This document shows positions 6,851 to 14,731 of a stretch of 15,906 nucleotides of DNA, in pieces. Within the stretch, counting starts at the first letter, position 1. Each line of letters opens with the position of its first letter. The notes below the pieces were generated by a model. It saw only the letters and a list, made by a program, of their open reading frames with translations. It searched no databases and was not told the DNA's origin. The DNA is from an uncultured Streptococcus sp. Lineage in GTDB: Bacteria; Bacillota; Bacilli; Lactobacillales; Streptococcaceae. The translations under genes and the position numbers were made by a program. Location: positions 1 to 15,906 of the forward strand of contig NZ_CALTUR010000031.1 of the NCBI RefSeq assembly GCF_943912555.1, in the 5' to 3' direction.

Positions 6851-9142
6851 ATGAACGCATTATTAAATGGAATGAATGACCGTCAGGCTGAGGCGGTGCA
6901 AACGACAGAAGGTCCCTTGTTAATCATGGCAGGGGCTGGTTCTGGAAAGACCCGTGTTTTGACCCACCGTATCGCTTATCTGATTGATGAAAAGCTGGTC
7001 AATCCTTGGAATATCTTGGCTATTACCTTTACCAACAAGGCTGCGCGTGAGATGAAGGAGCGTGCTTATAACCTTAATCCAGCCACTCAGGACTGTCTGA
7101 TTGCGACCTTCCACTCCATGTGTGTGCGTATTTTGCGTCGTGATGCGGATCATATTGGCTACAACCGCAATTTTACTATAGTGGATCCTGGTGAACAGCG
7201 AACGCTCATGAAACGCATTCTCAAGCAGTTGAACTTGGATCCGAAAAAATGGAATGAACGAACTATTTTGGGGACCATTTCCAATGCTAAGAATGACTTG
7301 ATTGATGATGTTGCTTATACTGCCCAAGCTGGCGATATGTATACGCAAATCGTGGCCCAGTGTTACACGGCTTATCAAAAAGAACTTCGTCAGTCTGAGT
7401 CGGTTGACTTTGATGATTTGATTATGCTGACCTTGCGTCTCTTTGATCAAAATCCTGATGTTTTGACCTACTACCAGCAGAAGTTTCAATACATCCATGT
7501 TGATGAGTACCAAGATACCAACCATGCCCAGTACCAACTGGTTAAACTCTTGGCTTCCCGTTTTAAAAATATCTGTGTTGTTGGGGATGCAGACCAGTCT
7601 ATCTATGGTTGGCGTGGTGCTGACATGCAGAATATCTTGGATTTCGAGAAAGATTATCCCCAAGCCAAGGTTGTTTTGTTGGAGGAGAATTACCGTTCCA
7701 CTAAAACCATTCTTCAAGCGGCCAACGAGGTCATTAAAAATAACAAAAACCGCCGTCCTAAGAATCTCTGGACTCAAAACGCTGATGGGGAACAAATCGT
7801 TTACTATCGTGCCAATGATGAGCTAGATGAGGCTGTATTTGTAGCCAGAACTATCGATGAACTTGGTCGGAGTCAAAACTTCCTTCACAAGGATTTTGCA
7901 GTTCTTTATCGTACTAATGCTCAGTCCCGTACTATTGAGGAAGCCTTGCTCAAGTCAAATATTCCTTACACCATGGTTGGCGGAACCAAATTCTACAGCC
8001 GTAAGGAAATCCGTGATATCATCGCTTACCTCAATCTTATTGCTAATTTGAGTGACAATATCAGTTTTGAGCGCATTATCAACGAACCGAAGCGTGGAAT
8101 TGGGCCAGGTACAGTTGAGAAAATCCGTGACTTTGCGAACATGCAAGACATGTCCATGCTAGATGCTTCAGCCAATATTATGTTGTCTGGTATCAAGGGT
8201 AAGGCAGCCCAGTCTATCTGGGATTTTGCAAATATGATGTTAGATTTGCGAGAGCAGCTGGACCAGTTAAGCATTACTGAGTTGGTTGAGTCCGTACTAG
8301 AAAAAACAGCTTATATCGATATTCTTAATGCCCAAGCAACTCTGGAAAGTAAGGCTCGTGTTGAAAATATCGAAGAGTTCCTTTCTGTGACGAAAAACTT
8401 TGATGACACCTCTGATGTGTCAGAAGAGGAAACTGGTCTGGATAAACTGAGTCGTTTCTTAAATGATTTGGCCTTAATTGCAGATACAGATTCAGGCAGT
8501 CAGGAGACATCAGAAGTGACCTTGATGACCCTGCATGCTGCCAAAGGTCTTGAGTTTCCAGTTGTCTTTTTGATTGGGATGGAAGAAAATGTCTTTCCAC
8601 TTAGCCGTGCGGCCGAGGATCCAGATGAATTAGAAGAAGAACGCCGTCTGGCCTATGTAGGAATTACGCGTGCAGAGAAAATTCTCTATCTGACAAATGC
8701 TAATTCGCGCCTGCTTTTTGGTCGTACAAACTACAACCGTCCGACTCGTTTTATTAACGAAATCAGTTCAGATTTGCTTGAGTATCAAGGTTTGGCCCGT
8801 CCAGCCAATACAAGCTTTAAGGCATCTTATAGCAGTGGTGGCCTTGCCTTCGGTCAAGGTATGAGTCTTGCCCAAGCCCTTCAAGACCGTAAACGCAGTG
8901 CTGCCCCAAAAACTATTCAGTCAAGCGGTCTTCCATTTGGTCAATTTACAGCTGGCGTAAAATCAGCGTCTAGTGAGACAAATTGGTCTATTGGTGATAT
9001 TGCCCTCCACAAGAAATGGGGAGAGGGAACTGTTCTGGAAGTTTCAGGTAACGGAGCTACTCGAGAATTAAAAATCAATTTCCCAGAAGTAGGTTTGAAA
9101 AAACTTTTAGCTAGTGTGGCTCCAATTGAGAAAAAAATCTAA
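6851..9142 (+). CDS. pcrA: ATP-dependent DNA helicase PcrA (UvrD/Rep family)
   Basis: 763 residues, full length for PcrA. This superfamily 1A 3'-5' helicase acts in repair, rolling-circle replication and removal of RecA filaments. The Q motif region is at 5-16; motif I (Walker A) AGAGSGKT at 27-34; motif II DEYQD at 218-222; motif IV ENYRST at 279-284; motif V with LHAAKGLE at 561-568; and motif VI with [11 protein letters not shown] at 598-608. A C-terminal Tudor-like segment (about 712-763, beginning [17 protein letters not shown]) is the RNA polymerase-binding domain of PcrA/UvrD. Low-complexity sequence at about 655-710 links it to the motor. No motif is damaged. The gene has its own promoter and lies upstream of radC, from which it is separated by a hairpin. 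Confidence 0.97.
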   Translation: MNALLNGMNDRQAEAVQTTEGPLLIMAGAGSGKTRVLTHRIAYLIDEKLVNPWNILAITFTNKAAREMKERAYNLNPATQDCLIATFHSMCVRILRRDADHIGYNRNFTIVDPGEQRTLMKRILKQLNLDPKKWNERTILGTISNAKNDLIDDVAYTAQAGDMYTQIVAQCYTAYQKELRQSESVDFDDLIMLTLRLFDQNPDVLTYYQQKFQYIHVDEYQDTNHAQYQLVKLLASRFKNICVVGDADQSIYGWRGADMQNILDFEKDYPQAKVVLLEENYRSTKTILQAANEVIKNNKNRRPKNLWTQNADGEQIVYYRANDELDEAVFVARTIDELGRSQNFLHKDFAVLYRTNAQSRTIEEALLKSNIPYTMVGGTKFYSRKEIRDIIAYLNLIANLSDNISFERIINEPKRGIGPGTVEKIRDFANMQDMSMLDASANIMLSGIKGKAAQSIWDFANMMLDLREQLDQLSITELVESVLEKTAYIDILNAQATLESKARVENIEEFLSVTKNFDDTSDVSEEETGLDKLSRFLNDLALIADTDSGSQETSEVTLMTLHAAKGLEFPVVFLIGMEENVFPLSRAAEDPDELEEERRLAYVGITRAEKILYLTNANSRLLFGRTNYNRPTRFINEISSDLLEYQGLARPANTSFKASYSSGGLAFGQGMSLAQALQDRKRSAAPKTIQSSGLPFGQFTAGVKSASSETNWSIGDIALHKKWGEGTVLEVSGNGATRELKINFPEVGLKKLLASVAPIEKKI

Positions 9143-9148
9143 TTTTCC

Positions 9149-9184
9149 ATCCTTCTCACGAATAATAAAGTGAGGAGGATTTTT
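9149..9184 (+). terminator. Terminator-like hairpin burying the radC Shine-Dalgarno
   Basis: Stem ATCCTTCTCAC (9149-9159) against GTGAGGAGGAT (9170-9180): 11 pairs with one G-T wobble and a 10-base loop, followed by TTTTT to 9184, directly before the radC ATG. The 3' arm contains the radC ribosome binding site GAGGAGG. In a pcrA read-through transcript the hairpin could end transcription or hide the ribosome binding site. Confidence 0.75.
9157..9164 (+). promoter_or_regulatory. Candidate competence (sigma-X) box for radC
   Basis: CACGAATA matches seven of eight bases of the streptococcal com-box TACGAATA, with the CGAATA core intact and a T-rich stretch upstream. radC is, from memory, a late competence gene in S. 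pneumoniae, which fits. The box lies mainly in the hairpin loop, so a transcript started about ten bases later would lack the hairpin's 5' arm. Confidence 0.6.
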
Positions 9185-9865
9185 ATGTACAGTATTTCAT
9201 TCCAAGAAGATTCACTATTACCAAGAGAAAGGCTGACAAAAGAAGGAGTTGAAGCGCTCAGTAATCAAGAGTTGTTAGCTATTTTACTTAGGACAGGAAC
9301 ACGTCAAGCTAGTGTTTTTGAAATTGCCCAGAAAGTTTTGAACAACCTTTCAAGCCTAACGGATTTGAAAAAAATGACCCTGCAGGAATTGCAGAGTCTG
9401 TCTGGTATCGGTCGTGTTAAGGCTATAGAGTTGCAAGCTATGATTGAACTGGGCCATCGTATTCATAAACATGAGACCCTTGAAATGGAAAGTATTCTCA
9501 GCAGTCAAAAGTTGGCCAAGAAGATGCAGCAGGAATTGGGATATAAAAAACAAGAGCACCTGGTGGCGCTCTATCTCAATACTCAAAATCAAATCATCCA
9601 TCAACAGACCATTTTTATCGGTTCTGCAACTCGTAGTATCGCTGAACCGCGAGAGATTCTTCACTATGCCATCAAGCATATGGCGACCTCTCTCATCTTG
9701 GTTCACAATCATCCTTCAGGAGCAGTATCGCCTAGCCGAAATGATGATCATGTCACTAAACTTGTCAAAGAAGCCTGTGACCTGATGGGGATTGTCCTCT
9801 TGGACCATTTGATTGTCTCACATTCTAGTTACTTTAGTTACCGTGAAAAGACAGATTTAATTTAA
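9185..9865 (+). CDS. radC: RadC family protein (JAB1/MPN domain)
   Basis: 226 residues from ATG 9185. An in-frame GTG at 9170 would add five residues but lies inside the hairpin stem; GAGGAGG sits six bases before the ATG. The N-terminal helix-hairpin-helix segment has LSGIGRVKA at 72-80. The C-terminal MPN/JAMM domain has E124, HNHPSG (174-179) and the following Ser/Asp region (SPSRNDD, 182-188), so the metal site is complete. The molecular role of RadC is unsettled; the old repair assignment is doubtful, and in pneumococcus it is competence-induced but not required for transformation (from memory). The stop overlaps the convergent hydrolase gene in a TTAA palindrome. Confidence 0.93.
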   Translation: MYSISFQEDSLLPRERLTKEGVEALSNQELLAILLRTGTRQASVFEIAQKVLNNLSSLTDLKKMTLQELQSLSGIGRVKAIELQAMIELGHRIHKHETLEMESILSSQKLAKKMQQELGYKKQEHLVALYLNTQNQIIHQQTIFIGSATRSIAEPREILHYAIKHMATSLILVHNHPSGAVSPSRNDDHVTKLVKEACDLMGIVLLDHLIVSHSSYFSYREKTDLI

Positions 9866-10551
9866 AGTTCATTTACGACATAGTCAAAGAGGTTTTTATC
9901 TTTGGGACGATTTTCAAATAGAAATTCTGGGTGCCATTGGACACCGAGAAAGGCAACATCATCCGTACTCATGACAGCTTCAATGATACCATCTTTAGGA
10001 TCATGAGCCGCAATCTTTAAATTTGGTGCTAAATCCTTGATGCTCTGGTGGTGGAAGGAGTTGATATGGGAAATTTCTCCATAGATTTCTCGAAGAACTG
10101 TATCAGGTTCTGTCACCAAGCGTTGAGTTGTGTACTCAGCAGAACAATCTTGCCAGTGGTCTTCTATATCTTGATACAGAGTTCCACCCATGGCAACGTT
10201 AAAGAGTTGAGTCCCACGACAGACGGAGAAAATAGGCTTTTTCTGTTTAATAGCTTCCTTGATAAGGGCCAGTTCGAAGATATCTCTTTGAAGGTGGTAG
10301 TCATCGCTATCAATGGTTTTCGGTTCACCATAGAATTTTGGATCGACATTTTGCCCACCTGTCAAGATGAGCTTGTCAATCAAACTGATATAGTGGCTAG
10401 CCATTTCTTGATCACCAATCGGTAGGATGATGGGAATTCCTCCAGCATCTTTAACTCCTTCAACAAAGCCTTTTGCTGCGTAGCTCATCATGATGTCATC
10501 ATCTGGATGAGTTTTTTCGTTTCCTGTAATCCCAATAACTGGTTTTTTCAT
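9862..10551 (-). CDS. Class I glutamine-amidotransferase-like hydrolase (PuuD / peptidase C26 type)
   Basis: 229 residues. The triad of the family is visible: nucleophile Cys111 in [12 protein letters not shown], and His207 and Glu209 in GVQWHPE. The oxyanion region LTGGQNVDP (63-71) is also present. There is no synthetase domain, so it is a stand-alone hydrolase, like gamma-glutamyl-GABA hydrolase PuuD. No other putrescine-pathway genes are nearby, so the substrate is unknown; some gamma-glutamyl compound is likely. It follows rex by 17 bases on the same strand. I see no good Shine-Dalgarno before ATG 10551, which suggests weak or coupled translation. Its stop overlaps radC's. Confidence 0.85.
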   Translation of the reverse strand: MKKPVIGITGNEKTHPDDDIMMSYAAKGFVEGVKDAGGIPIILPIGDQEMASHYISLIDKLILTGGQNVDPKFYGEPKTIDSDDYHLQRDIFELALIKEAIKQKKPIFSVCRGTQLFNVAMGGTLYQDIEDHWQDCSAEYTTQRLVTEPDTVLREIYGEISHINSFHHQSIKDLAPNLKIAAHDPKDGIIEAVMSTDDVAFLGVQWHPEFLFENRPKDKNLFDYVVNEL

Positions 10552-10568
10552 AAAATGATTTTCGCTTT

Positions 10569-11210
10569 CTAATCCTCTTTTCGCATGAAGTAGAGGAGGG
10601 TTTGGAGTTCACTTGTCAAATCGACATACTGAACGACCACGTCTTTTGGTAAATGCAGATGAACTGGTGAAAAACTGAGGATTCCTTTCACGCCAGCATC
10701 CACCAAGAGATTGGCAACCTCTTGTGACTTGACGCTAGGAACAGTTAGGATCGCAGTCTTGACATCGGCATTCTTGATTTTATCCTTGATTTGAGAAATT
10801 CCGTAAATGGGAATCCCATCAGGAGTTTGGGTACCAACTTCAGGATGGTCATCTAGATCAAAGGCCATGATAATCTTCATCTTGTTACGCTCGTGGAAGC
10901 GGTAGTGGAGAAGGGCATGGCCCATATTACCAATACCTACCAGCATAACATTGGTGATGGAGTTATCATTGAGCAAATCGGCAAAAAACGTCATCAGTTT
11001 TTTGACATCATAGCCAAAACCACGACGACCTAGTTCACCAAAATAGGAAAAATCACGACGTACGGTCGCTGAATCAATACCATTAGACTCTGCAATTTGT
11101 TTAGAGTTGGCACGTTCAATCTTTTCTGCATGAAATCTCTTAAAAATTCGATAGTAGAGAGAGAGTCTTTTCGCTGTAGCTTTTGGAATAGCAGACTGTT
11201 TATCTTTCAC
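10569..11210 (-). CDS. rex: Redox-sensing transcriptional repressor Rex
   Basis: 213 residues. Residues 1-80 form the winged helix, including the recognition segment around [21 protein letters not shown]. Residues 85-213 are a Rossmann domain with the NAD(H)-binding loop GIGNMGHAL (92-100). A C-terminal helix ([12 protein letters not shown]) would be the domain-swapped dimer helix. Rex binds its operator when NADH is low and leaves it when NADH/NAD+ rises, controlling fermentation and anaerobic genes. The start is GTG at 11210 (MKDKQ), which matches the family N-terminus; AAAGG lies ten bases upstream. A Rex-type operator lies in its own promoter, indicating autoregulation. It heads a two-gene operon with the hydrolase. 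Confidence 0.95.
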   Translation of the reverse strand: MKDKQSAIPKATAKRLSLYYRIFKRFHAEKIERANSKQIAESNGIDSATVRRDFSYFGELGRRGFGYDVKKLMTFFADLLNDNSITNVMLVGIGNMGHALLHYRFHERNKMKIIMAFDLDDHPEVGTQTPDGIPIYGISQIKDKIKNADVKTAILTVPSVKSQEVANLLVDAGVKGILSFSPVHLHLPKDVVVQYVDLTSELQTLLYFMRKED

Positions 11211-11237
11211 AAAATCACAACCTTTCTATTCTTCTAT

Positions 11238-11272
11238 TTTATAGAAACATTGTGAAAAAATCAACAAAAACA
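11238..11272 (-). promoter_or_regulatory. rex promoter
   Basis: Minus strand: -10 TATAAA (11243-11238). Upstream, TTGTTG lies at an 18-base spacing and TTGATT at 15. The spacer contains the Rex-type operator. The promoter lies just after the terminator of the preceding operon. Confidence 0.6.
11250..11267. promoter_or_regulatory. Putative Rex operator
   Basis: TTGTGAAAAAATCAACAA agrees with the Rex consensus TTGTGAAATAATTCACAA at 15 of 18 positions. The left half is perfect and the right half is degraded. It lies between the -35 and -10 of the rex promoter. Confidence 0.6.
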
Positions 11273-11274
11273 AT

Positions 11275-11296
11275 AAAAAACTAAGAAAAATCTTAG
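11275..11296 (-). terminator. Terminator of the prs - cysteine desulfurase - DUF1831 - DUF4649 operon
   Basis: CTAAGA-TTTT-TCTTAG on the minus strand (plus 11281-11296) followed by TTTTTT (11280-11275). The stem overlaps the stop codon of the DUF4649 gene. The stem is short (six pairs) and AT-rich but well placed; on the plus strand it is followed by only four T. Confidence 0.72.
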
Positions 11297-11508
11297 TTTT
11301 GATGTAAAAATTCTGTTTGTGCTAGAAAACGGTAGAGGTCTCCGACCAGTCCTTGGTAAACTTCCTGTCCCTCAAAAGTCAAAGAAGTCACATAAAGTGT
11401 ATCTGGTAGGGTCACACATCCTGACAAAGCTAGCATGAGAGCTTCATAATCCTCATACTTGAGTGTACGCTCTACATGATAGCTATCCTTATAGGTCAGT
11501 TCAAACAT
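11293..11508 (-). CDS. DUF4649-type small protein
   Basis: 71 residues from ATG 11508 (MFELTYKDSYHVERTLKYED...). An in-frame GTG at 11544 would extend it back into the upstream DUF1831 gene; I prefer the ATG, which gives the N-terminus I recall for the streptococcal DUF4649 family. Even from the ATG, the two genes nearly abut (DUF1831 stop at 11516). The protein is acidic, soluble and without Cys motifs other than a single SGC; no catalytic pattern is visible. It is the last gene of the prs/cysteine desulfurase operon. Function unknown. Confidence 0.75.
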   Translation of the reverse strand: MFELTYKDSYHVERTLKYEDYEALMLALSGCVTLPDTLYVTSLTFEGQEVYQGLVGDLYRFLAQTEFLHQN

Positions 11509-11515
11509 CTTGGAT

Positions 11516-11863
11516 TTATCTTTCCGATTTTGTAAAGACACCACGTTCTACCAAGCTATCCATGAGGAAGTAGAATTTTTCCTGATGAATGTGGTGGTCT
11601 TCTGATTTGAAAATATCAACTAGACGAAGACCAAACTTGTCAGTGATATTGATTTTAGCCCCTGTAAGTTCCTTGTTAATGATGATTTTGAGTTGGAAGC
11701 CTTCACCGCTGTTTGGAACCTTTTCAAGCAGGCGAGTTAGTTCGTAGTTACCAACCTTAGTCTCAAAAAAGGTGTTGTCTTTGAGGGTAAATTTTTTAAC
11801 AGAAGGGCTAAGAGTGTAGTCGTAACGACAATTTTTTAACTGAATGGTTTTTTCAAATGCCAT
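11516..11863 (-). CDS. DUF1831 family protein
   Basis: 115 residues. I recognise the DUF1831 family of lactobacilli and streptococci (MAFEKTIQLKNCRYDYTLSP start), which is often found immediately downstream of a cysteine desulfurase. There are no membrane segments and no obvious catalytic motif; the C-terminal part is rich in charged residues. The start is four bases after the desulfurase stop. Its Shine-Dalgarno GGAGG is formed by the two Gly codons that end the desulfurase gene, so translation is probably coupled. A role in sulfur transfer or cysteine metabolism is inference from this linkage only. Confidence 0.8.
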   Translation of the reverse strand: MAFEKTIQLKNCRYDYTLSPSVKKFTLKDNTFFETKVGNYELTRLLEKVPNSGEGFQLKIIINKELTGAKINITDKFGLRLVDIFKSEDHHIHQEKFYFLMDSLVERGVFTKSER

Positions 11864-11867
11864 ATGG

Positions 11868-12983
11868 CTAACCTCCGATAATTTCTTTTAAGGTTTTTGC
11901 GAGGGTTTGTAGTTCTTCAACAGTATTTTGTGGCGACAAACTGATACGAACGGATTCCTTCAAACGTTCTGAATTTGCTCCGTACATAGCTTCAAGAACA
12001 TGGCTGGATTGGACAATGCCTGCAGTACAGGCTGAGCCAGTAGAGATAGAAATTCCAGCTAAATCTAGACGAAGGAGTAAGAGGTCGTTTTTCTGCCCAG
12101 GAAATCCAATATTGAGAACATAAGGGAGATGGTGTTGTCCTCTATTCAAGTAATACTGAATTCCCTCTAGCTCTGCAAGAAAGGAAGTTTCTAGAATTTG
12201 TACATGTTGAAAATGTTCTTCTTGCTTTTCTAAATTTTCTTTTAGGGCTGAAACCATGCCTACGATGGCAGCTAGATTTTCAGTTCCTGCACGTTTTTTC
12301 TGTTCTTGGTCTCCGCCATGGATATAGGAATCAAAGTCCATGCTAGATGTGTAGAGAAAGCCGATTCCCTTAGGACCATGGAATTTATGGGCAGAAGCAG
12401 TGAGAAAATCAATGCCCAATTCTTCTGGATGAATAGGGATTTTTCCAATAGCCTGAACTGCATCGACATGATAGGCAGCAGGGTGTTGCTTAAGTATTTG
12501 GCCAATTTCAGTAATGGGCAGTAGGTTTCCTGTCTCATTATTGGCAAACATGGTAGAAACCAAAATCGTATCGTCACGTAAGGCCTCTTGAATTTGCTGG
12601 GCAGTGATTTCTTGATTTTCTGGCTGGATAATGGTTGCTTCAAAACCAAAGTGCTGAACCAAGTAATCAATCGTTTCAAGGACAGCATGGTGCTCAATAG
12701 CAGTTGTGATGATATGTTTTCCTTGTTCTTGGTGACGAAGGCAGTAGCCAATGATGGCAGTATTGTTGCCTTCTGTTCCACCAGAAGTGAAAAAGATATG
12801 TTGAGGTTTTGTCCCCAGTAACTGAGATAGTTCCTGACGGGCTTCTCGCAAGAGTTTGCCAGCTTGACGACCATGCCCATGAATACTAGAAGGATTTCCA
12901 TAGGTTTCTTGCATAACCTCGGTCATAGCTGAAATAGCAACTGCTGACATGGGAGTCGTTGCAGCATTGTCCAAATAAATCAA
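11868..12983 (-). CDS. Cysteine desulfurase (NifS/IscS-like, class V aminotransferase fold)
   Basis: 371 residues. This PLP enzyme removes sulfur from cysteine as a protein persulfide for tRNA thiolation or iron-sulfur assembly. Visible: MIYLDNAATTPM start; H98 in EHHA; D174 in HVDA; the PLP lysine K200 in SAHKFHGPKG; and the persulfide Cys319 in STGSACTAG, followed by SSHVLEAM. The insertion around the Cys places it with group I (IscS/NifS-type) rather than SufS. The start is TTG at 12983 with AAGGTGA four bases upstream; no nearby ATG gives the conserved YLDNAATTP. No IscU partner is encoded here; the neighbours are prs upstream and DUF1831/DUF4649 downstream. Confidence 0.92.
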   Translation of the reverse strand: MIYLDNAATTPMSAVAISAMTEVMQETYGNPSSIHGHGRQAGKLLREARQELSQLLGTKPQHIFFTSGGTEGNNTAIIGYCLRHQEQGKHIITTAIEHHAVLETIDYLVQHFGFEATIIQPENQEITAQQIQEALRDDTILVSTMFANNETGNLLPITEIGQILKQHPAAYHVDAVQAIGKIPIHPEELGIDFLTASAHKFHGPKGIGFLYTSSMDFDSYIHGGDQEQKKRAGTENLAAIVGMVSALKENLEKQEEHFQHVQILETSFLAELEGIQYYLNRGQHHLPYVLNIGFPGQKNDLLLLRLDLAGISISTGSACTAGIVQSSHVLEAMYGANSERLKESVRISLSPQNTVEELQTLAKTLKEIIGG

Positions 12984-12992
12984 AGAATCACC

Positions 12993-13952
12993 TTATTTCT
13001 TTTTGTTGTAGGCAAAGAGTGGGCTGACTGGTTTTCTTTCGTGGATACGGACGATGGCATCACCAATTAACTCACTAGCAGTGATGTAGCATACGTTTTT
13101 AGGAGTTTTTTCTTTTGTTGCTACTGAATCAGTCACAAGAATTTCTTTAATCTTAGTATTGTCAAGAAGTTCAGCAGCACCTTCAACGAAGAGACCGTGG
13201 CTAGAAACAGCATAAATTTCTGTAGCCCCTTCGCGTTCAACGATTTTAGCTGCTTCAGAGAAGGTACGTCCTGTATTTAAAATGTCATCAATCAAGATGG
13301 CTTTTTTACCTTCAACATCACCGATGATATAGCCTTCGTTGCGAGTTGCATCGTCTTGAGGGTAGTCGATAATGGCGATAGGAGCATCAAGATATTCAGC
13401 CAGGCTACGAGCACGTTTTACCCCTGAATTTTTAGGGCTAACGACAACAACATCTGAACCTCTTAATCCTTTATCACAGTAGTGTTTAGCAAAGAGAGGA
13501 ACAGTGTAAAGATTATCTACAGGAATATCAAAGAATCCTTGTACTTGAACTGCATGTAAGTCGAGGGTAAGGACACGATCTACACCAGCTTTAACCAGCA
13601 TGTTAGCAACTAGTTTAGCTGTTAGTGGTTCTCTAGATGATGCAATTCTATCTTGGCGTGCATAGCCAAAATACGGAAGGACAACGTTGATACTGTGGGC
13701 ACTTGCACGCACACAAGCATCAACCATAATTAATAATTCCATTAGGTGGTTGTTAACAGGGAAACTTGTAGATTGGATGATGTACACATCATAACCACGG
13801 ACACTCTCTTCGATATTCACTTGAATCTCTCCGTCAGAAAATTGACGTGATGATAGTTTTCCAAGTGGGATACCAACAGCTTGAGCAATTTTTTGTGCAA
13901 TCTCTTGGTTAGAGTTGAGTGCGAAAAGTTTCATATTTTTTCTATCTGACAT
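12993..13952 (-). CDS. Ribose-phosphate pyrophosphokinase paralog with altered catalytic loops
   Basis: 319 residues, collinear with PRPP synthetase, which makes PRPP from ribose 5-phosphate and ATP. Well conserved: FSDGE (38-42), the [10 protein letters not shown] block (93-102), DLHA (131-134), and GFFDIPVDN. Altered relative to E. coli Prs (from memory): SPDIGG becomes SPKNSG (172-177); the catalytic flexible loop IIDKRRPRAN is replaced by [14 protein letters not shown] (194-207), with no Lys-Arg-Arg; and the PRPP loop DDMIDTGGT becomes DDILNTGRT (222-230). Streptococci carry a second, canonical prs elsewhere; this corresponds to the prsA2-type copy. It may have low activity or be a regulatory subunit. 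It is the first gene of an operon with the cysteine desulfurase. Shine-Dalgarno AGAGGA. Confidence 0.88.
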   Translation of the reverse strand: MSDRKNMKLFALNSNQEIAQKIAQAVGIPLGKLSSRQFSDGEIQVNIEESVRGYDVYIIQSTSFPVNNHLMELLIMVDACVRASAHSINVVLPYFGYARQDRIASSREPLTAKLVANMLVKAGVDRVLTLDLHAVQVQGFFDIPVDNLYTVPLFAKHYCDKGLRGSDVVVVSPKNSGVKRARSLAEYLDAPIAIIDYPQDDATRNEGYIIGDVEGKKAILIDDILNTGRTFSEAAKIVEREGATEIYAVSSHGLFVEGAAELLDNTKIKEILVTDSVATKEKTPKNVCYITASELIGDAIVRIHERKPVSPLFAYNKKK

Positions 13953-13978
13953 TATAGACCGTCCTCTGTAAACTTTAT

Positions 13979-14020
13979 AAATCCTAGTTATATCTGTCTT
14001 ACCTATATGAACTGGGATTT
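13979..14020 (-). other. Leader hairpin upstream of the prs paralog
   Basis: Arms AAATCCTAGTT (13979-13989) and AACTGGGATTT (14010-14020) pair over 11 positions with one wobble, and extend inward by ATAT/ATAT after a bulged C. On the minus strand it lies in the roughly 80-base leader of prs. It is followed by ATAAAG rather than a T run, so it is not a standard terminator for this strand. Function unknown. Confidence 0.55.
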
Positions 14021-14039
14021 GTGTATTTTTATCTTTTCT

Positions 14040-14068
14040 ATTTTACCAAAAAATGAAGATTATTTCAG
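14040..14068 (-). promoter_or_regulatory. Promoter of the prs operon
   Basis: Minus strand: -35 CTGAAA (14068-14063), a 17-base spacer, and -10 TAAAAT (14045-14040) with an extended TGG directly before it. The -35 includes the TGA stop of the CYTH gene, so the prs operon starts independently right after it. Confidence 0.65.
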
Positions 14069-14634
14069 CTATTTTTCATGCTTTTGACAAATCGGACCAA
14101 TTTTGAAGGGGCTTTTTGATAGGAAATCTGATTTTTCTCTAAAAATTGCTGGAAATCTTGTTTGCCTTGCTCGTGATTTTCCACTTCAAGCTCTAATTCG
14201 TAATCTATCCTATCAAAGTATTGACTCTCATCCAGCGCCATGAGACCAATAGCTGTCTTCATTTCATAGCGAAGCGTTGTGAGACAACCAAGCACCTGCC
14301 ATTTCTTACTTTGGATACCATGTTTAGCCAATTCATCAAAAACCAGCCCCTGAGGTAGTTCTTCCTTGCTCAGATAGTTCTCAGCATCTTTTAGTTGCAA
14401 TTTTTGATTGTATTCCATGTTTCCAACACTTTGTGGGATTTTGAGTGTTAATTCTGCCCAGTCTTCAAAGGTTCGAATGCGCATAGCAACTTTTTTTTCT
14501 CGCAGTTCAAAATCAGGTGTGTCGATGTAGTAATTTTTTTGAAGAACAGGAGTGACGCCTGTGAACTGGTCTTTTAGACGATCGTATTCATCTTTTTTCA
14601 ATAGTGTTTTCAATTCAATTTCTAAATGTTTCAT
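14065..14634 (-). CDS. CYTH domain protein (YjbK-like triphosphate tunnel metalloenzyme)
   Basis: 189 residues from ATG 14634 (MKHLEIELKTLL), preceded by AAAAGG. An in-frame GTG at 14688 would add 18 residues and has no ribosome binding site. The CYTH signature E-x-E-x-K is at E5, E7, K9. Paired basic and acidic strands follow (RIRTFEDWAELTLKIP; the ELELEVE strand near 145-151), as expected of a triphosphate tunnel fold that hydrolyses inorganic triphosphate or similar. In Firmicutes this gene usually neighbours relQ (yjbM) and the NAD kinase gene; here the upstream side is instead occupied by an integrase. Substrate in streptococci is not established. Confidence 0.87.
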   Translation of the reverse strand: MKHLEIELKTLLKKDEYDRLKDQFTGVTPVLQKNYYIDTPDFELREKKVAMRIRTFEDWAELTLKIPQSVGNMEYNQKLQLKDAENYLSKEELPQGLVFDELAKHGIQSKKWQVLGCLTTLRYEMKTAIGLMALDESQYFDRIDYELELEVENHEQGKQDFQQFLEKNQISYQKAPSKLVRFVKSMKNS

Positions 14635-14702
14635 TTTTCTTACCTTTTCTTTATCGTTGAAAGCGGATTTATGGTATAAACTGCTCACGGTTTCCTATGC
14701 CC

Positions 14703-14731
14703 TTGAAATCATTGGTTTTATAGTGTATATC
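14703..14731 (+). promoter_or_regulatory. Possible outward promoter facing the integrated element
   Basis: TTGAAA (14703-14708), a 17-base spacer and TATATC (14726-14731) on the plus strand. It points away from the CYTH gene into the integrase 3' end. This is where a divergent relQ promoter would be expected before insertion. Moderate match only. Confidence 0.35.

Noticed and set aside
6920..7795. A 291-residue open frame antisense to pcrA
   Set aside because: It lies wholly inside the motor domain of an intact pcrA on the other strand, has no family resemblance and no ribosome binding site. It is a codon-bias shadow.
11205..11225. A second Rex site at the rex start codon (TTGTGATTTTGTGAAA on the minus strand)
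   Set aside because: The TTGTGA/TTGTGAA halves are in direct rather than inverted orientation; more likely coincidence with the ribosome binding site and start region.
12272..12901. A 209-residue open frame in another frame of the cysteine desulfurase gene
   Set aside because: The desulfurase frame keeps every catalytic motif over this span; the alternative frame has no recognisable domain.
14635..14700. CYTH gene promoter
   Set aside because: TATAAA and TTTATACC motifs occur upstream on the minus strand, but none has a convincing -35 or extended -10, so I did not annotate one.
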